A model generated the notes under the pieces. That model saw only the letters and a list, made by a program, of their open reading frames with translations. It was not told the DNA's origin and ran no database searches. This document shows positions 1-11,320 of a stretch of 64,000 nucleotides of DNA, one piece after another. A program made the position numbers and the translations under genes. Where the stretch lies: contig NC_053118.1 in the NCBI RefSeq assembly GCF_010015445.1, forward strand, positions 17,837,437 to 17,901,436, read 5' to 3'. The DNA is from Perca fluviatilis (lineage: Eukaryota > Chordata > Actinopteri > Perciformes > Percidae). Within the stretch, counting starts at the first letter, position 1. Each line of letters opens with the position of its first letter.

Positions 1-21
1 ATATATATATATATATATATA
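1..21. repeat. (AT)n microsatellite at window edge
   Basis: Perfect AT dinucleotide run that probably continues outside the window. Confidence 0.9.
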
Positions 22-2264
22 CTATATACTAACTATTGTTATTATTTAAGAACCTGAGTTTGCTATTCAATTCCTGACATGTTTCTTCCAGCTCAGAGCC
101 AGATGTTATCTATATTTGATTGGCAGTTTTTTCTTAGAAGAAGCTGGGGGAAAATGGCAAAGAGTGAGAGGAGTTGTACGTCCAGTGTGTATACTGCATC
201 ATCCCCCAAGGATATATAGGAGGAGGAATAAACACATGGTTCCCAGCGGTTTGCTGGTGCCAGGCCTGCTGGTAGATGACTGCACAGATGTCTGAGCGGG
301 GGGAGGGGGAGTGAGGCAAAGAGACCATCAGCTCAACCACCTAACTCGACACACTGACATATGGACTGCCTGTCACTTGCAATTATTAATTTGATATTTC
401 CCAGCCCCAGGAGCATGGCACAACATGCTGCCCAGAGTCAGTATAATCAAATAACCGGAGCATAAGTAATGGCTGGCCATACAACACTGCTTCCCCTGAC
501 TCAACTTTTAATTCAGCCATGCTGGCTCTGTGGTTAAAAAAAATAGGATATATTTGAATTGATAACTGCAGTGCAGACAGTCCTCCAGAAGGGTGTGTTT
601 ATTGCTTGCTCGGTGGGGTGGAGAAAAACATTGTTTTGGGTGCAGTAACCATTGCCTTAAGGATGGATTTTGCAGCTGAATAAAGTTTAGAGTAAGAATG
701 ACATTCCCAGATGGGTATGTTAATTCACTAGCTTTCTATCATCCAGGAAGAATTACACACCTTCAGTGTTGTATTACTTTTTATTTGCTCACTGTTTCTC
801 TCTTTTCTGCAGAATAAATAGTTCAATAACAACAAGAATTTTTATTGTAGCAGCACTTTTCAAAACAAAGTTACAAGATTATTTACAGACCATAAAATGT
901 TAATAACAATATACAGCACAAGTATAAGACTTTAGGATTTAGATGCTGATTCTAGCAGATTAAGCCACCATTGTATTATCTTTGAATTAGACAAGGTGAG
1001 CTATTATTCAATTAGTACTACAACTCCAAAACTACTTTCTCCAGTCCCCTTTAGTAATTACAGAAACACTCTGCTCACAGGTTTCCCTTGCACTTACTGC
1101 TCGACATCCCATTGCTGGAATTTGGACAGTAATCATTACTTAAGTGAGTCAATGCAGGTATTTCAGAAATCTCTTCGATGGACATCGCCTAAGCTCTCAC
1201 ATGTTAGCCTTGTTCCACTAGATTAATCCCAATCAATATTAATTAATGCTAATCAATGCAGTGCAATCTTTCCCACCCTCAGAGGAGTGGACCAAACTAA
1301 TGAAATTAATGAAGTGCAGTGTTTGAGACTTTGGCCATCAGCTTCTGGTGTTGTGCAACATCTGCTTAGTTTTTGGGTACAGTACAAGGACTAACAGAAG
1401 AGTACACAGCTGTGCTTTGGGATGGCTGCTTTGTTGTGATTTATGGTTCCATTTCCCCTTTGAGGGTACATTCTCCTGACTAAAGGACAAATATTTACTG
1501 TATAAAGCCATATGTTTTTTGATGGAATTTAAATTAAGGAAGAACAACAATCAAAGCCAACAGATAAGCAGGGGAATACACAAACCATGCTATGCAGTTA
1601 CTTTGTGAGTCTCTAATACATATTTGACTGCCAAGGACATTAAATGCAGACCATCCTCAAGGGAAAAATCCCCCTTAAAATTCTTGCCTGCCTGGAATTT
1701 TATTTTCCTGCTATAAGGTTTATCAATAATTTGTTCAAGCATGCCCTGCTCTGCAAATGGAGTGATGATTACTTGTCCAGACTTCTAATTGCCTTGTAAA
1801 CGAGAGCAGAATTACCAATACATCAACTCGGATCCAATGAACTGTTTGTTTGCTCAGAACCACTGAGTCTAAAATACCCAAATAATAAGAACTTCTGGGA
1901 AGGTCTAACTGCAAGGTTAGAAATCATATTTGACAGAGACTGTGATTGGATCATAACAGTTCAAAATCAGCTTTTGTCTTGTTGTCAGTTTAAATTCAAT
2001 AGGAAAAGATCACTGTCAGCATTGATGGCTCAAATTAGATGAAGCCAGGGGGCATTATTTCTAACATATTGTTCGCTTTGAGTGTGAATAGCACCCTGAC
2101 AAGGTGTCAGGCCCTTTCCACAGCTTTTTTCTATTCATGGCACTTGACAGTAGCATTTGTTACCATGTGTGGTACATACTGTATACTTTACATTTACTCC
2201 TTTCTGTGAGCACATTTTTCTCTTGTCTTATACCACAAGGGACAGTGTATATAAAACTAATACT
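22..2264. other. No gene or repeat recognised
   Basis: AT-rich sequence. Open frames here are short, lack known motifs and are not supported by splice or promoter context. I see no terminal inverted repeats or simple repeats of note. Confidence 0.5.
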
Positions 2265-3094
2265 TAGGGCTGCAAAATGAATCACAATTTTATATAAATC
2301 GCAATATGGTTGACTGCTGCAATATCCAAATCACAGGGGGGCGCAATATTTGTTAAATGCAAATATGTGTCAAAATCATAAAATGTATAAAATATTGACG
2401 TAGTCTCTGTAACGTCACCCATAGGTTTCTCAAGTGAAGCTTAAAGTGGGCGGCTCCCTGCGACTCCGGCCATCTTGGCAGTGTTGGCAATCCAAAAATG
2501 GGCAAAGACGCGGAGTGTGGATGGAGCTGAGATGGGCCGAATGAAACCTAAAGTCTATGCTCTCCTCTTGTGACGGCTACCAACTGTCACTCAAAGCGGA
2601 ACCTCCCTTATTATAAAAAAACTTTAAGCCTTGATGTAATTTATTACAAATACACAGTTGTTTTGACGGGGGAACGTAGCTATAGAGACTGTACCAGGCT
2701 GTACGAATGAAATATTTAAATTTTGCTGTAAAGTTGGGCATTTTAGATGGGGGTCAATGGGAATTGACTCCCTGCAGTTTTTGTCACTGCAACGTTGGCT
2801 TCATTTTTCAGCACCGAGGTGGCTGCTTGGTCAAAATACCATTCTGAGTTAAGTATTGTGTTGCTGAAGAAATGTCCCGGCCTACATGTCGTATTCTACA
2901 AACTTAAGAAAAAGTCTTTGTTCGTTACAGATCCTCGCAAAAATCACACCATGATCATTTTAATACATTTTCCATTGAAAATAAGAATACTGAAGCAAAA
3001 ATCAACATTCCCTCCAATATCGTGAATCATATTGCAATTATAATATCAGTCAAAATAATTGCAATTAGATATTTTCTTCATACTGTGCAACCAT
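2265..3094. mobile_element. Non-autonomous hAT-like element, interrupted
   Basis: The left end begins TAGGGCTGCAAAATGAATC. The right end, read on the minus strand, begins near GGTTGCACAGTATGAAGAAA, and both ends lead into the AATTGCAATAT-rich subterminal sequence typical of a widespread fish hAT MITE (remembered resemblance). The termini are diverged and I could not find a matching 8-bp target duplication. The middle is occupied by a different dispersed repeat (about 2376-2840), and the right part from about 2845 (AAAATCACACCATGATCATT region) resumes the outer element. No transposase frame is present. The exact 3' boundary is uncertain by a few bases. Confidence 0.6.
2376..2840 (+). repeat. 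Dispersed repeat 'A', copy 1 (nested)
   Basis: This block aligns by eye with 48670-49080. Shared landmarks in the same order are GACGTAGTCTCTGTAACGTC / GGATGTAGTCTCCATGTCAT, CACCCATAGGTTTCT, AGTGGGCGG, GCCATCTTGG, CCAAAAATGGG, GATGGAGCTGAG, GGCCGAAT, CAGTCTATGC-like and CTCAAAGCGG. It lies inside the hAT-like element at 2265-3094, so it was inserted later or carried in with it. The family is common in percomorph genomes as I remember it. Its class is not clear, and neither end shows a clean duplication. Confidence 0.65.
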
Positions 3095-4642
3095 TCAACA
3101 ATCTATTCCTGTTGTTATCAGTACAATATAGATATTCCACTGCTGGTGAATGAGTGAATGAGCAGAACAGTGAGTGCACAACAACAATCTCCTCTGTCTG
3201 GTTTTGGAAATCCCTATACAAACAGCAGAGGCAAGTAGGACTCATGCTTTCATTCAAACAGCTATTAAGGCAACACCGCCTTCCAGATACCTGGCAAGTC
3301 CAAATCCATGTGACAGTTTACTGCATTTCATGCCTCCCACTCAAAATCAACAATAAGAATAAATAGGAATGCAAGCTCCCTTAACATATTCTTCTGTATG
3401 GACTGGAGTTGGTCTGTAGCTGCAATCCTGAAAAAAATAGTTTTGCAGCAGTTGCAGGGCTTTCTTCGGTTTTACACGAGTCATTCTTGTTCTTTTCTTT
3501 CCTCAGTGGTATTTGTAGCCCTGTAAGTAACATATGCATACAGATCACTGCAAATAATGGCATTAAACTCCAATGTGTGCTGTAATGTGTCTGTAATTCA
3601 TTATTCTGATGTGATTCATCCATCTTAGTCAGAGTGAACCCGGATTTCCTGTCTCCCAAGCACCTGGGAAGAAGGTCTTTTTTTAATGGAGGTGACATTT
3701 GTCATCGGCTGATGTGATTGATTAAACTGACCAGCTTTCATGGAACAGCGTTTCTCACCCATATGGGCTACAATCTGGGTGTGGTTTCTTCTTCTTCGCT
3801 TCTGAGAGGTAAAGTGCTGTACCTGCAGCATCTGCTACACCGTGTCAGGTCCTCTGCACAAGTGTAAGAGTTGAATTATTGAGATAGGGACATGTTGTTC
3901 TCTAGACACTGGTGCCTGATGATAGTGTGTCATGTAAGCTTGGCTTGTTTACAACCAAGCTCAACTAGAGAAAAATAAAATTGAGATATGCCCGCTGAGG
4001 CATGAAGTGTTTGATTATGCTGTTGTGTATATACTGTATATTTTCTATATATTTAAATTATCAATTTATCAAAGGCTATTACCATAGCCTTTACTTCTTT
4101 GGCTTGTGTGTCCCTTTGGAGCCTGTGAACTGTTTACTAATGTAATTACTGAAAGAGCTCCATGTCCCTGCTGATTTCATTCAACCAATTCCACTGTTTG
4201 AACAACAGAGCTGCTGTTTCACATGGATGTTTGGGCCCAGGGGGCAGGCAGGAACAGGAGAGTGTGGGACTCCATGCTGCCACAGTAAAACACTTTTGGG
4301 AGGGGACAACAAAAAAGGGTCTTGATTCCTGTGATAGTTTTGTATCAGCCACTTCAAACAGTAAATAACTGTTCAGGCGGAGGCTTGAAGTGGTTACAGT
4401 CCAGGCAAGCCTCTGTGGCGAGCATTATCATATTATCTGCTGTCGGGAAAACAGAATTTAGAGAGATGTTTTCCCTTTTCGTCCTTTCGGATTTCATAAA
4501 TTGAATGTCGGTATTAATTTTCATTTGGCTTTGATATGGTCCTTGAAACAGTTACTGAGCCTTTATCAGAAAGAAAAATTCTGAGGGGAAACATACCATT
4601 TAACATCAAACAGTACGTACAGTATATCAACAACTTGACTAC
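3095..4642. other. No gene or repeat recognised
   Basis: AT-rich unique-looking sequence with only short motif-free frames on both strands. Confidence 0.45.
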
Positions 4643-5810
4643 TAGGGGTGTGCATTGGCACTGCCCTCACAATTCGATTCGATTACGATTCACCAGGTAA
4701 CGATTCGATTCGATTCGATTCAATTCGATTCTACGATGCATCAAAATTCTACTGCACACAACAAGGCAAATTTTTCATCAGTCATGAGGCAATACAAGCA
4801 GTCAGATATTGAACAACAAATTTTATTGGCTGCTATGTGTGTATTATCACTCTCCTGTATCTTTTGACATAAATGTCATTAAATAAAATAAAATTGAATG
4901 GTACAGGGTATTGGATATGGCATTTTCAAACCTGAAAAATAAAACTCACTAAATCACTGCTTTCAGTGCTTTGAATGAGAAATGTTTCTCTTCTCTCTGC
5001 TTTAGAACCATTTAAAATTAGAGCAATAACAGCCAACTTTTTAAATAATGTGCCGTTATGGTTACATAGGACTCTGTGGCGACTGAAGTCCAGGCGTCAC
5101 TTGTAATGGCTACATGACTGGCTTTACACATTGATTCCATTACCTTTGCTTTGGTTTCTTTGTATAATGCGGGAAGCGCAGAATCAGTGAAGGTAGCTCT
5201 TGTCGGTAGCCTAAACCGGGATTCAATTGTTTTAAGCATGTGGCGAAACCCCGCATTTTCTACCACAGAATAGGGTCGTAGATCCTTCGCTATGAAACAT
5301 GCCACCGATCGTGTGATCCTCTTTGCTCTTTCGGAGTTGTGTGGCAACGTTGACACTAGCGACTCGTCAATTCTTGGCTGGGATATGTCGATTTGTGTTT
5401 TTTGTTTGATATTGTGGGCAACTCAGGATGCCAACGATCAACATGGTTCGTGAAGTTAGTTGTATTGCCAACGTGCTTGATTTTAGTGTGGCAGGTTTTA
5501 CACACCGCGTAAGTCTTGTCTAGTTTCCCATTAACTTCGTAGAATCCGAAATGTGCCCAGATGTCTGCTTTCCAAGCTTTGGGTGCGTTTTTAATTACCT
5601 GTCTGTCGCGTCATCTCCCTCCGCCTCAGCCATCTTGATTGTTGTTGTTTTGCCCCCGGAAGTAATTGAAACTTCACAACTTTATTTTCCACTCAAGGCC
5701 AGAAAATAAACAGTGACATAATCGATTATGGCACTTTGCCACATCGATGCTGAATCGTGCATGCCCCGCATTGCGATGCATCGCTGAATCGATTATTGTT
5801 GACACCACTA
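4643..5810 (-). mobile_element. hAT (ZBED/Ac-type) transposon, internally deleted
   Basis: The 1168-bp element starts TAGGGGTGTGCATTGG and ends GTTGACACCACTA, giving imperfect inverted ends TAGGGGTGTG / TAGTGGTGTC. Subterminal regions are full of ATTCGATTCGATT and ATCGATG boxes, as in many teleost hAT elements. The minus strand carries the N-terminal half of a BED-finger hAT transposase, with frameshifts; the remaining catalytic residues and the C-terminal dimerisation domain are missing. Flanking octamers TTGACTAC and CTATCTAC match at only 5 of 8 positions. The right octamer is shared with the next element, which abuts directly. Confidence 0.82.
5018..5633 (-). pseudogene. Broken hAT transposase (BED zinc finger plus start of catalytic core)
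   Basis: The minus-strand start codon at 5633 opens MAEAEGDDATDR and then hits a stop. Shifting frame restores a BED-type zinc finger: KAWKADIWAHFGFYEVNG, then the C-x2-C pair in AVCKTCHTKI, then the H-x4-H pair in NHVDRWHPEL. After another frame change (about 5350) comes an open stretch to 5018 with VACFIAKDLRPYSVVENAGF and ITSDAWTSVATESYVTI. The last segment holds the D-x-WTS motif that carries the first catalytic aspartate of hAT transposases. The rest of the catalytic core and the hATC dimerisation domain are absent. The fragment resembles ZBED1/ZBED4-like transposases but cannot be active. Confidence 0.85.
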
Positions 5811-5818
5811 CTATCTAC

Positions 5819-6167
5819 TAGGGGTGGGAATCACCAGAGGCCTCACGATACGATACTTATGTCACGATATGATATTATTGCAATTTTAAACATATTACAA
5901 TATCCTGCAATATCCTTCAAATGTTCCCAATTTCAAATGATGTCCCCAAAAGGAAACTTTGTCAACATCTGTTTTATGTAAAAAGATACATTTCTCTGTT
6001 TGTTCATCTCACTTCAATTTTATTGCTGCAAAATGGGATTGTCAAGCAGACAAACTGACCAACACATATATAATAATAGATCGATACTTGGCGTCTGTGT
6101 ATCGATACAGTATTGCCACAGAAAATACCGCGACACTATGCTGTATCGATTTTTTCCCCCACCCCTA
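5819..6167. mobile_element. Non-autonomous hAT MITE with 8-bp duplication
   Basis: The 349-bp element has inverted ends TAGGGGTGGGAA and, at the right, TTTTTCCCCCACCCCTA. It is flanked by CTATCTAC (5811-5818) and CTATCTAA (6168-6175), 7 of 8 identical, which is the hAT target-duplication length. The interior is rich in CGATAC/ATCGAT boxes. There is no transposase. It abuts the ZBED-type hAT element on its left with only the 8-bp target between them. Confidence 0.85.
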
Positions 6168-6175
6168 CTATCTAA

Positions 6176-6483
6176 CTCCAGGGAGATAATGGGATGTATA
6201 ATACAATGACCCTATAGGCAGTCCAGTGTATGTGCAACCCTCATCTTCGCTGTGCCAAATGTGAGATATGGTAGCATTTGATTTGTCTCTGATGGCAGCA
6301 GCTTCATTAGGGGCACAACTTGCATTGTGTGTGACAAGCTTCTCTAGATAGATAATGGATAACTCTGGAGAGGCTCAGGTGAGATCAGTGAAGTAGGAAG
6401 TCAGTGGGAGATGGAGCAACGGATCCTTTTTTTCACTCGTTATGGAAAATGGATGGGTTAGGGTTATGGATGGGTAATAGATT
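6176..6483. other. No gene or repeat recognised
   Basis: Short unique-looking spacer between the hAT pair and the SINE. Confidence 0.4.
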
Positions 6484-6650
6484 CCTTTAATATACTGTTC
6501 TATTATTTCTACCTCAGCGGACAAAGCAGGAGAAACTTGGAGATTTCAGTGTCTTGCTAAAGGACACTTTGACATGTGGATGCACAGATTGAACTGCCAA
6601 TCCAGTGATTGGTGGACGGTCCACTTTACCTCCTGAGCCACAGCCACCCA
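6484..6650 (-). mobile_element. tRNA-derived SINE, 3'-truncated
   Basis: Read on the minus strand from 6650, the element starts GGGTGGCTGTGGCTCAGGAG. It carries a pol III A box (TGGCTCAGGAGG, complement of 6629-6640) and, about 33 nt later, a B box (CAGTTCAATCT, complement of 6586-6596). The spacing and order fit a tRNA-like head. It then continues into the body sequence with GTGTCCTTTAGCAAGACACT. I recognise this as a common teleost SINE type, but the family name is not certain. The B box differs from the consensus GTTCGAATC, so transcription is doubtful. Confidence 0.75.
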
Positions 6651-7908
6651 ATGTACTGCACATACCTGCAGGAGGAGGCAGATGATTGATTAATCAAACC
6701 TGCAAAATCAATAGTAAACTGCTGGAGTTGCCACTCATCGCAACAAAGCAATAAAAGCTGTGAATCTCATCCGACCCAGATATAAACAACATAAATGGTA
6801 GGAACGGGGAAATACACAGAAAATCGGAATAAAAAGTATTACAAAAATAAAAACTAAAAACTGTTTATGCCAGTGCTTTTGCACCAAGGCAGCTGATTTT
6901 CCAGGGCTTAACCACAATGCATTTGTGTAGGCTGGGCTGATCAATTGCATGTGCTAGGACAAAACACTGCACAATATATCACTCTGCACAAACTGATTAA
7001 CTTCCTTCCTTTGAAAGACACACTCCACATGAATGATAATATATACAAGTAGCGTGTGAGAAAGAAAGGAAAGAAGATCTAATGAGGAGTTTCTTGTCAT
7101 GATTTTGAGCCAATATGGGTGAAAGAATTTTTACAACTCCCAATTCTAGTTATTCCCATTGTTTCTTGCTGAAAAAAGACAGGCCTTGTCGGAAAGAAAA
7201 CACTTATCCTAGCTGAAAGGGAATGATGAGGCAAAGTTAATCACCATCCATTGATTTTATGGACACGATCGCGCAACTAAGCCAGCTTTCCATTTGGAGA
7301 GAAAAGCAAATCAATAAGAAAACTGTCATACACAAAGGTATTCTAGTTTGTGGTAAATCATAGCTAAGTGGAGAAACATAAACATTAAAGTGAATTTAAA
7401 TATGTTTGTGTCTATAATGCATATGTTTTATTATTTAAACAATGACTGAGTTACATTTCTGCTATTCCGCACAGTGTTTTTTTTCAGAAATTGCTGTGCT
7501 GTAGATTGTTTCCCTTTTGGAAACAAAATGCTTTTGTATCTTCACAGCTTGGTAGACAGTGCAGATCCTCTCCTGGAGTGGAGGCAAAGGGCGACACATG
7601 AAGATGAATCACTGCTGCACAGAAAAGCAGGCCAGTGCCGAGGTCAAAAAAAAAAACACCAGCTGCTACACAAAGTTGTCAGTTCCAAACCAGTAGAGCT
7701 GTGGAGTACATCCCAGTTTTTTATGACACATACTGAAAGGGATCCTGCTCTGCCTTTATCTTAAATTCAGATGCCTGTTGGTCTGAAGTTAATTGTTGCC
7801 ATAGAAACAGTGATAACATGAAAAGGATAATATATATATATTTTTTTACTCCGTCCTTAATTTGCAGAGTGTGAAACATGACAACTTGCAAATATGTATA
7901 TTGATATA
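6651..7908. other. No gene or repeat recognised
   Basis: AT-rich sequence. Open frames are short and motif-free; a short (TA)n run lies near 7830. Confidence 0.4.
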
Positions 7909-8462
7909 GCCTCATGAGACCGTCCTGATCTCGCGAGCTCCAGTTTTCCACTCGCAGATCAGTCTGGCATCTTGAGATAGAGAAAATTTGGAGCCGTTCG
8001 CCAAACGACCGGGCCAATCAGCGTTGGTTTTGAGGTGGGTTAGGTGGTGATAGACAGATGGTTTACCCAATCAGCTAACCAGTATTTTCAGACAGCGGTA
8101 GCCCTAATTCTGTTAGCCGCTCGCTAATGCTTTTTTTCTCTTGGATCCTTCTTTTGGAATATGGAGCGGGAACCTGAAATGGTGCCTTTTATTCCTAAAT
8201 TCTCGTTACACAAACGGCAAATATCCTTTACTGACATGTTGCTTGCATGCTGAGCTAACGAGCTATGCTTTGCCTGCAGCAGCAGGGGCGGGCTTGTGGT
8301 TGTATTTTCATACGCTTCGTGGATCTGATTGGTTGATTTGGCCCGTCTATCAACAACATAGGTGATAGACAGATGGTTCATCCAATCAGCTAACCAGTAT
8401 TTCCGCCCCTTCCCAAAAGTTCTCCAACGGAAAGTTCCCAGATGGATATGCCGAGCAAATGC
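7909..8462. repeat. Dispersed fish repeat with internal direct duplication
   Basis: The block begins near CCTCATGAGACCGTCCTGAT and ends near GATATGCCGAGCAAATGC. I recognise it as a common percomorph interspersed repeat (non-coding, class unclear). A roughly 42-nt stretch, GGTGATAGACAGATGGTT...CAATCAGCTAACCAGTATTT, occurs at 8046-8087 and again at 8361-8402 with few differences. The 315-bp period suggests an internal duplication or an insertion flanked by repeated sequence. No terminal inverted repeats or target duplication were resolved. Confidence 0.6.
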
Positions 8463-11024
8463 AAAGTCAGAGTCAGAGTCAGGTTAATATTGATATGATT
8501 TCTGTGCACATTTCTTTTAATCTCTTTTATTTTATAAATGGTGTGAGAGTTACATGTTTGGAGAGAAATCATTTCCACCACTCAGTGGGACGGGGTGACA
8601 AGGCTTTTATTTTTCTCTCCACACGGCAGGTAGAGGAGGCTGATCAAACGAGAAAAGATATTTTAAACACTTGAAGTCTTGTGGCATTTTCAAAAAGTTA
8701 GCCAAATTACCCCACGATGACGGTTAATGGCAGATGATCCTTTGAAGTGGAACAAAAGATAAGCCACTGATCCATGTCAAAGCCCCATCCACAATAACAC
8801 CATCCACAAAATGCATTTTCTTCTTTAGATGTTGCTACTGGCTCTTAAACAATCATCTCCCTTTAATATTGCAGTTGTTGTCGGATGAGAGTCTAAAAAC
8901 CACTATAAACACAGGGAGCTACTACAATTATGTGATTTCTTGTGCTTTAGTAATTCTAATCTCTAGACAAGTAAGACAAGGCTAGTTAACCTCACCCAGC
9001 GAACTCCACTGTTCTCATCCTTTCACATTTTCTTGGCCTTCCTTGCTCATTGCCTGTGTTCACCCTATTCTTCCTTAATTCCAATAAATGCTTTCTGCAG
9101 TAATGAGGCAAATTCAGAGCTCCCCTGTTTCCTTTCATTTGCTGAGAGATCACAAAGCCAATGCATCACACAGGGGTTTCTAGCGCCCTCCCAACTGACC
9201 ATGGCTAAATGGTGTTTTTGCTCTGCTGAACACTAATCCTTCTGTCAGATAAGGCCCATTATAGCAGGGGTGTAGTCATCCCGGTTCAGTTTGAACAGAC
9301 AGTGAACCCATCTGTAGCAGACAGCACAGTCCTGCAGGGGACGGCAGTTCAATGCCGCTGCAGTGTTTGTTCGTTAATAAAAACGCCATTTGTCTTTTGC
9401 AGCACAGCGCGGTCGTTCCTCGCTCTTAATATTCAAAGGCAAGGATGGATTCATTAAAGAACCTCGCTGGGAGAACAAAACGTGGCTTTAAAGCAGCTGC
9501 TGTTATTCCACACCTGTCTGATACAATATGCAAGGCTGACTCTGATTCTATCACTGTTTATTATTTAACTTGGAGCAGTAAAGTTGCTCATGTTTCACAA
9601 TAGACAGACAGAGATCATGAGATAGCGGGAGTTTATATAATGCATCAGCCGGCTTAGGCTGTTCTGACAGCACATGGACCCATTATATGAGCTGTTATCC
9701 TCTACATCTGTACATTAGATTTTATTGCAAAATGAAGGTTGCTCTCGTGAAACTCATTTGGAAGTCAGCAGATCTATCATCGGCACTCCCGGACCCAGAC
9801 AGCTGCATGGAAATGAGGAGCCAAGATGCACTTTATTTGTGCAAGAGCATACAGACATTGTTATTTTTCTCTCTCTCCGAAAATGAAGAGCCGGGGCTGG
9901 ACGTTCACAGCTTGAGGGGATGGAAATTTAACTTAGAAATGGCTCATATATTGAAGCCCACAATCATTGGTATTCTTTGTAGTCTACTTTAATGACATAC
10001 AGTACATCAGCCATTTTGGCATTATGGTCGGCAATAGAGCATGTGTGATGCCATTAGATGATATTTTGTTAATAAAACCTCCCAACCCTTAAATCCTCAG
10101 AAAGAAAACAACAAATGTGTCTTTTTTTATTGCATTGTATTTAATGGAAAAGCAACTTTCTTCACACTAGTCATGTTGTTTTTTCTTTGAGTGTATCCAA
10201 TAAGGTTGTAGACTCATCTGTTAGTGGCTGTTTGCCAATTGTTCCACTGCAATACGTACAGTACATCACACCGAATAACACTTTGCTAACAGATTGACCA
10301 CCGGGGGCGCTGTGGGAGCACAAACAGCAGAGAAATTGGTTTCCTTTCCTCCTGCTGCTGTTGCGTCTCCTGTGCAGCTGCATAGTCCTTATTAATGTCA
10401 TCAAGGGTCTGTTCTGTTGATCTTTCAAAAGTGAACATTAATCACATAAAGCGTGGAGGAATCTTGGGAGTATAATGTCAGGGGAATAGACTAAGGAGAC
10501 TGTAGGGAGCTCTCAGAGTGACTACGCCTGCTCGCTCTCGACATCACACGCATACTCATGCAGCTTCTCATGCCCCTCCTATTGCCTGTATGCCAGCACT
10601 TCTATTTTGGTTTGTTTGTGCTGTGTAGCCTACTGTCTGATGTGGATGTCATTATGAGAGGCAACTGTTCACACTAATGAGGTTTTGGGGGGTTCAATGT
10701 AAATCCATTATAATCAGTTTCTTTGCACAGGAAGTGCAGTAACAAGGAACAGACTGTGCCCTATAGACTGGAGTTGTGTGATACTGTTGTCTTTTATTAT
10801 TATTGTTGTTGTTTTTTGTCTTGGATGCCTTCTTCAATATCTGCTTTTATGATTCAATTTTACAGTTTTTACTTCCTGGTTTCCTGATATTTCTTTGGTC
10901 AGTTGGTAGAGTGTAAAAACACCATGCGGACAAAGTCTGGAACATTTGCTATCCGTCCATCCCTGAAGTCTGATATGTCGTAATACATTAGAATACAGAC
11001 CAAATCAAAGGAGGTTTTATTTTC
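8463..11024. other. No gene or repeat recognised
   Basis: Unique-looking sequence. Frames up to about 100 codons (for example 9687-9992 plus) have no motifs and no conserved composition, and I do not call them genes. The 9290-9540 stretch is less AT-rich than its surroundings and could be a conserved non-coding element, which only a cross-species alignment could show. Confidence 0.4.
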
Positions 11025-11320
11025 GGTTTGTCCATTCGTCTGTTTGTTGTTGTTTTCTGTCAGTAGGATCAGGAAAAACTAGAGGCCTGGTTTTCATGAA
11101 AAACACATTGAATTTTGGAGCGGATCTGAATCACAGGGCAGATAGACAAATTATTTTTTACTTTTGTTAACATGTGAAATAGGGTATTTGTGCTACATTC
11201 ATGTGGTGTCAAACTAATGGGAAAAATTTATTCCCGACTGGGAAAACTCACACAGCATTAACAATGTGACATAGGGCATGCCTTGACAGTGGTCTGCGCT
11301 CTCTGAGTGCCATTCTAGTT
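11025..11320 (+). repeat. Dispersed fish repeat fragment
   Basis: Landmarks TTTTGGAGCGGATCTGAATC, GAATTATTTTT-like sequence and GTGGTCTGCGCTCTCTGAGT match a widespread vertebrate/fish interspersed repeat as I remember it. Near-identical words ATGTGAAATAGGGTAT (about 11171) and ATGTGACATAGGGCAT (about 11266) lie about 95 bp apart, which looks like a small insertion or duplication inside the repeat. The class is unassigned. Confidence 0.5.

Noticed and set aside
6550..6650. Functional tRNA gene on the minus strand
   Set aside because: A and B boxes are present but the B box is degenerate, no acceptor-stem pairing is evident, and the sequence runs into a SINE body.
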